Shown piece after piece: positions 16,505 to 24,184 of a DNA stretch of 64,000 nt (the first letter of the stretch is position 1; each line of letters begins with the position of its first letter). Both the position numbers and the translations under genes were made by a program. The DNA is from Hymenobacter sp. DG25B. GTDB taxonomy: Bacteria > Bacteroidota > Bacteroidia > Cytophagales > Hymenobacteraceae. Below the pieces are notes generated by a model. The model was not told where the DNA came from. It searched no databases and worked only from the letters and a program-made list of their open reading frames with translations. The stretch is from contig NZ_CP010054.1 of NCBI RefSeq assembly GCF_000801315.1, positions 1,240,001-1,304,000 of the forward strand, written 5' to 3'.

Positions 16505-18697
16505 TTAAAACTTCACCGTTGCCGATAGATTGATAACGCGGCCTTCCAGTGGGGCCCAAAGCTGACGGAAGGTGGGGTTGCGCAGGTCATCGAGCATCAC
16601 AGCCTCGCGGCGGGTCTGGCGGTAGTCAAGCAGATTCTCGGCATTAAGTACCAGGGCCAGCGGGCCGGTAGCATAGCGCAGCAGCGCCGCTGCAATAAAG
16701 TAGCCCGGCGTACGGCGGCCGTCATCGAGGTGCTGGTGGCCGATGTAGGAGGCTTCCAGGCCGACGCGCCAGTGGGAGCTGAGCTCCACGGTGCCCACGG
16801 CGGCCACTTTATGCCGCGCAATCAGGCTTAAATAGGGATTAACGGTGTCATTGGGCTTGCGGGCATCGGTAAAAACGTAGCCCAGGTAAAGCTCCGTCTC
16901 GTCCTGCTTGAGGCGCACGTAGGTCTCGAAGCCCCGGGTCAGAAAGGGCTGGGGAGAGTTGCTGAAGTTTAGAAAGCCGGTGCGGGCATCAGAGTCGAGC
17001 AGTAGTGGGTGACTGATGCGCGTCAGAAAAAACGACTGGTTTACGGTCAGCGTCAGGGCTTCCTCGCCTTCGCCCACCACGGCCTGGTAGTTCACGTCCC
17101 AGCCGGCCCCCGCCGCCTGCTCGGCCCGCACCCCAGGCGCAAAGGGCAGCACCCGGGCAAAGTCCCGCTCATCCAGCTCATTCACAAAAAAGGAGGGCGC
17201 CTTATAGCCCAGCCCGCCCCCTACCCGCGACGAGAAGTGCCGTCCCAGCTTCAGCAGTCCGCTCATCCGGGGCAGCACAAAGAGGCCATAGTGGTTGTGG
17301 TAGTCCACGCGCAGCCCGGTTTGCAGGGTGAAGGCCGGGGCCAGTTGCCAGTCGTCCTGCATAAACAGGCCGGGCGTCACGTAGTCGTAGGCCCGCAACA
17401 GCAGCAGCGCGGGCTGGTGGGGCCGGAAACTCTCGCCGGTGATGTTGGCACCCAGCACCAGGGCGTGGGAGCCGGCGCGGTGCAGGTAGCTGCCCTCGGC
17501 GTAGTAGGATAGCTGTCCCGCGTGGAGGCCGGTAGTGCTGGTGCGGGCGTCGCGGCTAAAGTAGCTCAGGCTGCTCTTCAGAGTCAGCTGGCGCCCATCG
17601 TCGGCGGTGTGTTCATAGCGCCCGTCCACCGTATGCCGCCACGAGGTATTGTTGATGAAGAACTGGTGCTGGTCATCGGGCTGCCCGCGCAGCACCTGCA
17701 TGTCGCCGCCCCGGCGGGTTTCGTAGAGGCCGGTGTAGCCCACCACAAGCTTGCCGTGCCCGTTGGCGGGGTAGAAGAACAGGCGCGGGTGCAGCGTCAG
17801 GCTGCGCAGGCGGGGCACGTCGGAAAACCCATCCCCGTTTACATCCACCGCCTGCTGGCGGGTGGCGCCCACAAACAGGGTGTAGCCCCGGCGCGGGCTG
17901 CGGGCGGCGAAAAAGCCGTTCAGGTTGCTTTCCTGCAGGGTAGAAACGTTGGCCAGCACCTGCCGCTCGGGGCGGCCCAGCCGGGGCTCCTTCGAAATCA
18001 GATTAATCATGCCGGCAATGGCCCCACCCCCGTACAGCGTAGAGGAGGCCCCTTTGATGATTTCAACCTGCTGCAGATCAAGCGGGGGCAGCTGCAGAAT
18101 GCCGAAGCTGCCCGCGTAGCCCCCAAACAGCGGTAGTCCGTCGCGCAGCAGCTGGGTGTATTTGCCCTGCAGGCCCTGAATGCGCAGGTCGGCATTGCCG
18201 GTGGTGGCTGAGGTGGGCTGCACCTGCATGCCGGCCACGTCGCCGAGCAGGGAGGCTATGTTGCCGGGCTTAATACTGCCTTCCTCCTCCATTTCCTCGG
18301 CGCCCAGCACTTCCACCCGCGTGGGCAGGTCCTCGATGCGGGAGTTGGTGCGCGTGCTGGTTACTACTACCTCGGCCAGCTCCAGGTTGCCCGGGCCCAG
18401 CACCACCGTGGGAGGCGGCCCGGCCGGCTGGGGTAGCTGTATAGTGAGGGTTTTGGTGTGGTAAGAAAGCAGAACAAAGGTAAGTTCCACGGCCTCGCCC
18501 GGCACGTTTGCCAGCGTGGCCAGGCCCTGCTCATTGGAGGTAGTGCCCAGGCCGGTGCCCGCTACTGCCATGCTCACGCCGGGCAGAGGAAGGTGCGTCA
18601 GGCTGTCGCGCACCACTACCCTGACCGGGTGCTGGGCCTGCGCTGCCAGGCTGGTGAGCAGACTAAAGCAGAAGACTAACGGAAGTAATAAGCGCAT
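16505..18697 (-). CDS. TonB-dependent outer-membrane receptor
   Basis: This 730-residue receptor has a signal peptide (residues 1-21, cleavage after AQAQ) and an N-terminal carboxypeptidase-regulatory-like beta domain (about 23-100, VRDSLTHLPLPGVSM). The plug domain (about 110-235) contains DLPTRVEVLGAEEM and VEIIKGASSTLYGGGAIAGMINLI. A 22-strand barrel ends in an aromatic residue (INLSATVKF). It imports a siderophore, cobalamin-like or other ligand using TonB energy. No SusD partner is adjacent, which argues against a polysaccharide SusC. The next gene downstream is the DoxX-like membrane protein. The ligand is not inferable from this context. Confidence 0.92.
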   Translation of the reverse strand: MRLLLPLVFCFSLLTSLAAQAQHPVRVVVRDSLTHLPLPGVSMAVAGTGLGTTSNEQGLATLANVPGEAVELTFVLLSYHTKTLTIQLPQPAGPPPTVVLGPGNLELAEVVVTSTRTNSRIEDLPTRVEVLGAEEMEEEGSIKPGNIASLLGDVAGMQVQPTSATTGNADLRIQGLQGKYTQLLRDGLPLFGGYAGSFGILQLPPLDLQQVEIIKGASSTLYGGGAIAGMINLISKEPRLGRPERQVLANVSTLQESNLNGFFAARSPRRGYTLFVGATRQQAVDVNGDGFSDVPRLRSLTLHPRLFFYPANGHGKLVVGYTGLYETRRGGDMQVLRGQPDDQHQFFINNTSWRHTVDGRYEHTADDGRQLTLKSSLSYFSRDARTSTTGLHAGQLSYYAEGSYLHRAGSHALVLGANITGESFRPHQPALLLLRAYDYVTPGLFMQDDWQLAPAFTLQTGLRVDYHNHYGLFVLPRMSGLLKLGRHFSSRVGGGLGYKAPSFFVNELDERDFARVLPFAPGVRAEQAAGAGWDVNYQAVVGEGEEALTLTVNQSFFLTRISHPLLLDSDARTGFLNFSNSPQPFLTRGFETYVRLKQDETELYLGYVFTDARKPNDTVNPYLSLIARHKVAAVGTVELSSHWRVGLEASYIGHQHLDDGRRTPGYFIAAALLRYATGPLALVLNAENLLDYRQTRREAVMLDDLRNPTFRQLWAPLEGRVINLSATVKF

Positions 18698-18841
18698 CGG
18701 AAGAGCGGAAAACCATTGTAAAGGAGGGAGCTAATTCCGGAGAACTGCTGCGCCGCCGCGGAAAATGCAGGTGTATCAACTGCGCCGCATCCGCCGTAAG
18801 CAGTGGGCATCAGGATTTCGCCTCATTTCACAACCGCTTGC

Positions 18842-19114
18842 ATGACCGCACATCGCACTTTCCACATCTACGGCCGCGTGCAGGGCGTGTTTTTCCGCCA
18901 GAGCGCCCGGCAGCAGGCGCAGCAGCTGGGCCTTACCGGGTATGCCCGCAACAACCCCGACGCTACCGTGACTATAGAAGCGGAAGGCCCACCGGCTGCC
19001 TTGGATCAGCTGGAAGCCTGGTGCCACCAGGGCCCGGCCGCGGCCCGGGTAGATAAAGTAGAAGTGGCCAGTGGCCCCGCGCAGAACTACTCCGGCTTTG
19101 AAGTACGCCGCTAA
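18842..19114 (+). CDS. acyP: Acylphosphatase
   Basis: A 90-residue alpha/beta sandwich enzyme that hydrolyses acyl phosphates. The signature GRVQGVFFRQSARQQA carries the phosphate-binding loop and catalytic arginine, and GYARNNPDATV supplies the asparagine of the second motif. The length is typical of the family. The ATG at 18842 gives MTAHRTFHIYG, a better fit than the upstream GTG/ATG options. It is convergent with the DUF2071 gene, 26 bp away. Confidence 0.92.
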   Translation: MTAHRTFHIYGRVQGVFFRQSARQQAQQLGLTGYARNNPDATVTIEAEGPPAALDQLEAWCHQGPAAARVDKVEVASGPAQNYSGFEVRR

Positions 19115-19140
19115 AGCAACGGCTGGGGCGCCGAATGGGC

Positions 19141-19842
19141 TCAGATGTGCCGCAACTCCTGCACCCACACGTCCAGCGCATCAGCGGCGTACAGCAGCGG
19201 AGCCCCCGTTGGCGTAGGCAGGCCGTGGCTTTCCACCAGCGTGGATTCCCACTCCGTGAGAGTGGCTTCGCGCAGTTTCCAGGGCTCATGCAAAAGGCGG
19301 CCCCGCCAGAGATTCCCGCTGCCTACTCCGGGCATCAGATCGGGTCCGGCGGTGTAGAGGCAGTACCGCTCGGTTAGGAAGTGCGCCAGCGAACCGGGCC
19401 GGGCTGTGGCTAAGGGAGCCCCGGGCGTCCAGGTGGCGGCAAACGTGGCGGGCGCTGCTCCGCGGTGCGTCCGCCGCGCCACGGCCCGGAGAGTGCCGGC
19501 AGTTTCGGTCAGGCTGATGCTGGCGTGCAGGTAGGGGAGATGAAACAGCGTGCGCGCCGCCCACACTCCCAGCGGCTGGGTGGCATCGAGCGACAAAAAC
19601 CACACCCCGGGTACGCCGTTCAGGCGCGCATAGGTGCGCACGTTCAGCTCGTGCAGCCGGTTAAGGCCCGGTATGGCCGGCAACCCCAGCGGGCGAATAC
19701 TGCTCATGGTAAAGGGCACCACGCCCAGCCATGCCTGGCCCTCAAACAGGTCCAGCTCCAGGCGGGCCGGCAGGTAGGGACGCAGCAGCTCCGGCGGCAT
19801 GGGCCAGTGCGCAAACAGCAGCTGGCTCCAGCGCTGCCGCAT
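19141..19842 (-). CDS. DUF2071 (YqjF-like) protein
   Basis: This 233-residue soluble protein is read from the ATG giving MRQRWSQLLFAHW. The opening Q-x-W-x-x-LLFAHWPMPPELLRPYLP and the later WLGVVPFTM and LNVRTYARLNGVPGVWF are characteristic of DUF2071, a family structurally related to acetoacetate decarboxylase and of unknown function. The reading frame extends another 57 residues upstream, but that stretch runs through the typA terminator and is rejected. Confidence 0.82.
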   Translation of the reverse strand: MRQRWSQLLFAHWPMPPELLRPYLPARLELDLFEGQAWLGVVPFTMSSIRPLGLPAIPGLNRLHELNVRTYARLNGVPGVWFLSLDATQPLGVWAARTLFHLPYLHASISLTETAGTLRAVARRTHRGAAPATFAATWTPGAPLATARPGSLAHFLTERYCLYTAGPDLMPGVGSGNLWRGRLLHEPWKLREATLTEWESTLVESHGLPTPTGAPLLYAADALDVWVQELRHI

Positions 19843-19945
19843 CAAGGGCAGCCCGGGCGGAGAAGCGGAAACAGAAAGGTCAGACAAGGCGCGGCGGGAA
19901 TAGGTAGTGCTAACAGCTGAAGGGCGGAAGGAGTTGTCGGAAAAC

Positions 19946-19980
19946 AAAAAGGGGCGCAGCCAACGGCTGCGCCCCTTTTT
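19946..19980 (-). terminator. Intrinsic terminator downstream of typA
   Basis: Perfect 16-bp stem: AAAAA, an 11-bp GC block (GGGGCGCAGCC), a 3-nt loop, the complement and TTTTT. It is symmetrical and so could work on either strand; it lies 49 bp after the typA stop. Confidence 0.9.
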
Positions 19981-19994
19981 GTTTTTATGCATCT

Positions 19995-20020
19995 GCCAAC
20001 AGCCAGAAGCCATCAGCCAG
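19995..20020. repeat. Copy of a GCTGATGGCTT-type intergenic repeat
   Basis: The segment CCAACAGCCAGAAGCCATC matches, in reverse complement, the left arm of the imperfect inverted repeat at 39022-39090 over about 26 nt with few differences. It lies between the typA stop and its terminator. Confidence 0.4.
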
Positions 20021-20028
20021 ATAAAAGC

Positions 20029-21837
20029 TTAGTCTATTTTCTTGGCCGAGCGCAGACGCTCGTTCTCGTCGAGCAGGATCTTACGCATCCGCACCGACTT
20101 GGGAGTTACTTCCAGGTACTCATCCTTCTGGATGTATTCCATGGCTTCTTCCAGCGAGAACTGACGCTTAGGCACAATCTTCACGTTGTCATCCGTACCC
20201 GAAGCACGCATGTTCGTGAGTTTCTTGCCTTTCTGGATGTTGATGGTCAGGTCGTTGGGGCGGGTGTGCTCACCGATAACCTGGCCAGCGTACACTTCCT
20301 CACCGGGCTCCACGAAGAACTCGCCACGGTCCTGCATCTTATCGATGGTGTAGGCGGTGCCGGGGCCGGTTTCCATAGCAATCAGCGAACCGCTGATACG
20401 ACCGGGAATAGTGCCTTTGTAGGGCTCGTAGGAAGCAAAGCGGTGGTTCATGATGGCCTCACCAGCGGTGGCGGTCAGCACGTTGTTACGCAAACCAATC
20501 AGGCCACGAGCGGGAATGTTGAACTCCAGGTGCTGCAGGTCGCCCTTCGGCTCCATGATGGTCAGCTCACCTTTGCGCATCGTCACCAGCTCAATCACCT
20601 TACCGGCAGTTTCTTCTGGTACGTCTACTACCAGGTGCTCGATGGGCTCGGTGCGGTTGCCGTTGTCGTCTTCACGGAACAGTACCTGGGGCTGGCCTAC
20701 CTGCAATTCAAAACCTTCACGGCGCATGGTCTCGATGAGTACTGACAAGTGAAGAATACCGCGGCCGTACACGAGGAACGTGTCTTCCTTATCGGTTTCC
20801 TTTACGCGCAGCGCCAGGTTTTTCTCAGTCTCCTTGAACAGACGGTCACGCAAGTGACGCGAGGTCACAAACTTACCTTCCTTACCGAAGAACGGCGAGT
20901 TGTTGATGGTGAACAGCATGTTCATCGTCGGCTCGTCGATGCTGATTACGGCCAGACCTTCGGGGTTTTCGGCATCGGCCAGCGTATCACCAATATCGAA
21001 ACCTTCAATGCCGGTTACGGCGCAGATTTCGCCGGAGCTAACCTCCGAAACCTTGGTACGACCCAGGCCTTCAAACACCTGCAGCTCTTTGATTTTTACT
21101 TTCTTGATGGTGCCATCACGCTTCACCAGGCTCATGTTAGCGCCTTCCTTCAGCGTGCCGCGGTGCACGCGGCCAATGGCGATACGGCCCACGAACGACG
21201 AGTAGTCGAGCGAGGTAACCTGCATCTGGGGCGTGCCGTCCAGGGTAGGAGCGGGGGGAATGGAAGCTACCACGGCGTCGAGCAGCGGAATGATGCTGTC
21301 GGTTTTTACTTTCCAGTCGGTGCTCATCCAGCCCTGCTTGGAAGAGCCGTACAGGGTCACGAAGTCCAGCTGGTCTTCGTTGGCACCCAGGTTGAACATG
21401 AGGTCAAAAACCTGCTCGTGCACCTCGTCGGGGCGGCAGTTCTCTTTGTCCACCTTGTTCACCACCACAATAGGCTTCAGGCCCAGGTCGATGGCTTTAC
21501 CCAGTACGAAACGGGTCTGGGGCATGGCACCTTCAAAGGCATCGACGAGCAGCAGTACGCCGTCGGCCATTTTAAGTACCCGCTCTACTTCACCACCAAA
21601 GTCGGCGTGACCCGGGGTGTCGATGATGTTGATTTTAACGTCCTTATAACGTACCGATACGTTCTTAGAAACGATAGTAATGCCTCGCTCACGCTCCAGG
21701 TCGTTGTTATCCAGGATCAGGTCGTCGAAGTGCTGGTGCTCGTCGAACAGCTTGGAGGCGTGAATGATCTTGTCCACGAGCGTGGTCTTGCCGTGGTCAA
21801 CGTGCGCGATGATGGCGATATTACGGATGTTCTGCAT
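20029..21837 (-). CDS. typA: Ribosome-associated translational GTPase TypA/BipA
   Basis: A 602-residue translation-factor GTPase starting MQNIRNIAIIAHVDHGKT. The G motifs are AHVDHGKTTL (G1), RGITIVSK (G2 region), DTPGHADF (G3) and NKVDKENCRP (G4). After the G and beta-barrel domains come EF-G-like domains III and V and the TypA-specific C-terminal domain (about 480-600), with GEEVYAGQVIGEH and IQKGKKLTNMRASGTD. It binds the ribosome, assists subunit assembly and is often needed for growth under stress or cold. It stands alone with its own promoter box at 21857-21864 and its own terminator. Confidence 0.96.
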   Translation of the reverse strand: MQNIRNIAIIAHVDHGKTTLVDKIIHASKLFDEHQHFDDLILDNNDLERERGITIVSKNVSVRYKDVKINIIDTPGHADFGGEVERVLKMADGVLLLVDAFEGAMPQTRFVLGKAIDLGLKPIVVVNKVDKENCRPDEVHEQVFDLMFNLGANEDQLDFVTLYGSSKQGWMSTDWKVKTDSIIPLLDAVVASIPPAPTLDGTPQMQVTSLDYSSFVGRIAIGRVHRGTLKEGANMSLVKRDGTIKKVKIKELQVFEGLGRTKVSEVSSGEICAVTGIEGFDIGDTLADAENPEGLAVISIDEPTMNMLFTINNSPFFGKEGKFVTSRHLRDRLFKETEKNLALRVKETDKEDTFLVYGRGILHLSVLIETMRREGFELQVGQPQVLFREDDNGNRTEPIEHLVVDVPEETAGKVIELVTMRKGELTIMEPKGDLQHLEFNIPARGLIGLRNNVLTATAGEAIMNHRFASYEPYKGTIPGRISGSLIAMETGPGTAYTIDKMQDRGEFFVEPGEEVYAGQVIGEHTRPNDLTINIQKGKKLTNMRASGTDDNVKIVPKRQFSLEEAMEYIQKDEYLEVTPKSVRMRKILLDENERLRSAKKID

Positions 21838-22179
21838 ACAATGGGTTTTCCGGCCGCAAAGGTACGGAATGTTGCGGCAAAAGCGCACAGTAATTAATTG
21901 CTACTGAGCAATGAAGATTAAACCGACCGAAACCGGTCAATTGCTTTTTGCCTGGTCGTTGCTTTGGGCTCGGGGCAGGTAACACGCAGCAGGTGAATAC
22001 AATTCCTTGTTTTTAACCCAAAGCCAGGAATATATACGCTGCTTCTGCGGGCAGATAAACCCAGGCCGATTATGCGGAAGTAAACCCGAACCGGGAGGCA
22101 GCTTCGTATGTTCTTCGTGCAGGCAAATGGCTTTAGCCGGCCTGCTTTTCCTCCCATTTGTTGTTTCTCCTTTCCTGAT
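21838..22179. other. Intergenic region between typA and msrB
   Basis: This 342-bp divergent gap holds the typA -7 box near its left end. Its composition is more AT-rich than the flanking genes. Apart from a short GACCGAAACCGGTC palindrome near 21930 I see no RNA gene, repeat or further ORF of coding character, and no clear msrB promoter. Confidence 0.5.
21857..21864 (-). promoter_or_regulatory. -7 element of typA
   Basis: TACCTTTG, an exact match to TAnnTTTG, ends 19 nt before the typA ATG. A TTTTG lies 13 nt upstream of it, shorter than the usual -33/-7 spacing. Confidence 0.6.
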
Positions 22180-22725
22180 ATGCGCTCCTCCTTTCTGATT
22201 TTGCTTTTATCGGTGCTTACTCTAAGCTCGGCCTGCTCCCAAAAGAAAAATGCGCCCGTAGCCAAAGCCCAAACCGGCGCGGCAGCCAAAGCCTATCCGC
22301 AGGCCAAACCCCGCACCGGCCGCCCCGACGAGTTTCCGGTGCGCAAAACCGATGCCCAATGGAAGGCTCAGCTGACGCCGGCCCAATACTATATTCTGCG
22401 CCAGCAGGGTACGGAGCGGGCGTTTGCCAATAAATACTTTGATAACCACGCCAAAGGCAGCTACTACTGCGCCGGCTGTCATAACCTGCTGTTTACTTCC
22501 GATACCAAGTTTGAATCAGGGACGGGCTGGCCCAGCTTCTGGGCACCCGCCTCGGAAGCCAGCCTGAAAGTCACTTCGGATAATACCTTAGGCATGAGCC
22601 GCGACGAAATTGTGTGTGCCCGTTGCGGCGGCCACCTCGGCCACGTATTCACCGACGGCCCCAAACCTACCGGCTTGCGCTACTGCATGGATTCTGATGG
22701 TATGGCTTTCGTGCCTTCGAAATAA
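22180..22725 (+). CDS. msrB: Lipoprotein peptide-methionine (R)-S-oxide reductase MsrB
   Basis: The mature enzyme is a SelR-fold reductase that repairs R-methionine sulfoxide; the catalytic cysteine is in [12 protein letters not shown]. Two CxxC pairs (YYCAGC and [13 protein letters not shown]) bind structural zinc, and [10 protein letters not shown] is the substrate-site motif. The protein has 181 residues, of which the first 22 are a lipoprotein signal (LTLSSACSQ), so it works outside the cytoplasm, unlike most MsrB. The ATG at 22180 starts exactly at this signal; the ORF upstream is not coding. The canonical RYCxN asparagine is replaced by Asp. It has its own terminator. Confidence 0.92.
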   Translation: MRSSFLILLLSVLTLSSACSQKKNAPVAKAQTGAAAKAYPQAKPRTGRPDEFPVRKTDAQWKAQLTPAQYYILRQQGTERAFANKYFDNHAKGSYYCAGCHNLLFTSDTKFESGTGWPSFWAPASEASLKVTSDNTLGMSRDEIVCARCGGHLGHVFTDGPKPTGLRYCMDSDGMAFVPSK

Positions 22726-22748
22726 CCCACTAAATCTTTCTACTGAAG

Positions 22749-22789
22749 CGGCTCACTGGCTATGTATGCTGGTGAGCCGTTTTGTTTTT
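22749..22789 (+). terminator. Intrinsic terminator of msrB
   Basis: CGGCTCAC pairs with GTGAGCCG across a 15-nt loop and is followed by TTTTGTTTTT. Confidence 0.8.
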
Positions 22790-22900
22790 AAGGAAACCAA
22801 GCCGGCTTCATAATGGCTTGAGCTAAAAAGCAACGCACTTTCCGGCGGCTGCGTTGTAGCATAGCTACCCGCTTTCGGGCCGGCATTTGCCGCTACTTCC

Positions 22901-23259
22901 ATGAAATACTCTCTTCCTTTTCTGCTGGCCGGGGGCTCCTCAGCGCCGGTCTGTTTACTGCGTGCACCACCACCGAAGAATCTACCGCCGAGCGGAATGC
23001 GGCTGCCCAGCCCCCCGCCCAGATTCAGACGGATGCCGACCGGCAGGCAGCCTACAACAGCAATGCCGGCTACGGCGGCTCCGTGCCCGATGCCACGCCC
23101 CGACGCGTGCCGGTAGGCGAGCAGGCCAGCGGCACCAACGCCCGCCAGCGCGTGGAGAATATTAACACCAACGCCCCCAATAATACCACGCCCGAAACCC
23201 GTATGCAGCGCCTCAAGCAAAGCCCCGTGGGCGATACGCTGCGCCCGCTCCCCAACTAG
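22901..23259 (+). pseudogene. Small Asn/Thr-rich lipoprotein gene with a 1-nt frameshift
   Basis: The ATG at 22901 opens MKYSLPFLLAGG, the start of a signal peptide, but the frame then leaves coding character. The frame one base later continues LLSAGLFTACTTTEE, a perfect lipoprotein signal end, and remains open to a TAG at 23257-23259, giving an Asn/Thr/Gln-rich mature part (ENINTNAPNNTTPETR). The switch falls at a run of five G (22931-22935); six G would restore a 119-residue lipoprotein. This may be a sequencing or assembly error, a recent mutation or phase variation. No function is known. A terminator follows. Confidence 0.72.
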
Positions 23260-23267
23260 CACCACAA

Positions 23268-23309
23268 AAAACAGCCCGCCGCTTCCGGAAGGAAACGACG
23301 GGCTGTTTT
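23268..23309. terminator. Bidirectional terminator between convergent genes
   Basis: AAAACAGCCCG pairs with CGGGCTGTTTT around a 20-nt loop that contains a smaller CTTCCGGAAG palindrome. It lies between the frameshifted lipoprotein and the convergent basic protein. Confidence 0.82.
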
Positions 23310-23331
23310 ACCGGGAGAGAAAATGAAAGGC

Positions 23332-23967
23332 TTACGCGTTGGTTGGCGCGTTGGTATCGGTTGCCGTATTAGGGCCATTGCTGCCACCCGTGTTGGCGGT
23401 AGTGGGGCGGCCCCGGCGAGTGGGGGCTGCGGCTGGTTTGGCCGCGGCCGGGCGGCCCCGGCGCGCCGGCGTTTCACTGGCACTGGCTTTGGCACTGGCG
23501 GCGGTAGTCCGGGAACGGCGCGGGGCAGTGTTTCGGGTGGCCGTAGTTGCCCGGGGGCTCTGGCCGGAAGAAGATTCCTCCGTGGCGCCCATATCCGTAG
23601 AAATACTGTCGGAAAAAGCTGGTGAGGCTGAGTCATAATGGCGCACAATGGTGTGCAGGGCCTGCTCAAACATCCGCTCAGTGTCCACATCCAGGCGGCG
23701 GGTTGCCTCGCGCACTACTTCCTTCAGCTTCTCTTTCGTTTCTTTGCGAATCTGTTTCACCATCTCATTCATTCGGTCATCCAGTTCCTTTTGCAACTGC
23801 TTGGCCGCTGCTTTCAGGGATTTCTTCTGTCCGGACTTTTTGTCGGCGCGGGCATCCGTCATAGAATCGGTAGCACGGGAGGCGGCTTTGGCTGCTTTCC
23901 GCTCTACTTTCAATGCCGGGTCTTTCTTGGCTTTTTTACCTGCTCGCCCTTTGTCTGCTTTTTTCAT
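23332..23967 (-). CDS. Lysine-rich coiled-coil protein with two AT-hooks
   Basis: This 211-residue protein is without similarity that I can name. Residues 1-55 are Lys/Ala-rich; 50-95 form a charged helical, probably coiled-coil segment (QLQKELDDRMNEMVKQIRKE); 115-160 are Ser/Thr/Ala-rich. Residues 167-173 (PARRGRP) and 182-188 (PTRRGRP) are classical AT-hook cores, spaced 15 residues apart, which bind the minor groove of AT-rich DNA. The tail is Asn/Thr-rich and neutral. It may be a nucleoid-associated, histone-H1-like protein. It is divergent from metG across an AT-rich 217-bp gap. Confidence 0.7.
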   Translation of the reverse strand: MKKADKGRAGKKAKKDPALKVERKAAKAASRATDSMTDARADKKSGQKKSLKAAAKQLQKELDDRMNEMVKQIRKETKEKLKEVVREATRRLDVDTERMFEQALHTIVRHYDSASPAFSDSISTDMGATEESSSGQSPRATTATRNTAPRRSRTTAASAKASASETPARRGRPAAAKPAAAPTRRGRPTTANTGGSNGPNTATDTNAPTNA

Positions 23968-24083
23968 ACCGGAAAAGAAGTTGATGGTGGATTTGTAGTG
24001 CAGTACGACAATTAATTACCGCCGTTGTGACGGAATTAAAAGTAATTGATTTAGTAACGGCACAAAGGATTTTTATCCTTTTT

Positions 24084-24091
24084 TAATTTTG
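24084..24091 (+). promoter_or_regulatory. Possible -7 element of metG
   Basis: TAATTTTG matches TAnnTTTG. It lies 93 nt before the metG start in an AT-rich gap; no good -33 TTTG precedes it, so the call is weak. Confidence 0.4.
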
Positions 24092-24184
24092 CTTTTTCCG
24101 GCTCTTTTGCAGCCATTTTACATCGGTTTTTTACATCCATATCACGCTGGTATTTTCCTTGGCCCGTGATTTTTGTTTTGTCTC

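Noticed and set aside
19843..20013. N-terminal extension of the DUF2071 gene
   Set aside because: It would be translated through the typA terminator stem; the family begins at the QRWSQLLFAHW region.
20749..21897. Plus-strand ORF of 382 codons opposite typA
   Set aside because: Antisense shadow of typA; no conserved motif.
21918..22289. Minus-strand ORF of 123 codons overlapping the msrB start
   Set aside because: It covers the msrB signal-peptide region on the other strand and the AT-rich gap; no motif and no promoter or terminator for it.
22936..23259. Second-frame ORF considered as a separate gene with its own start
   Set aside because: No ATG, GTG or TTG in a sensible place precedes LLSAGLFTAC in that frame, and the signal peptide is completed only by joining to the ATG at 22901.
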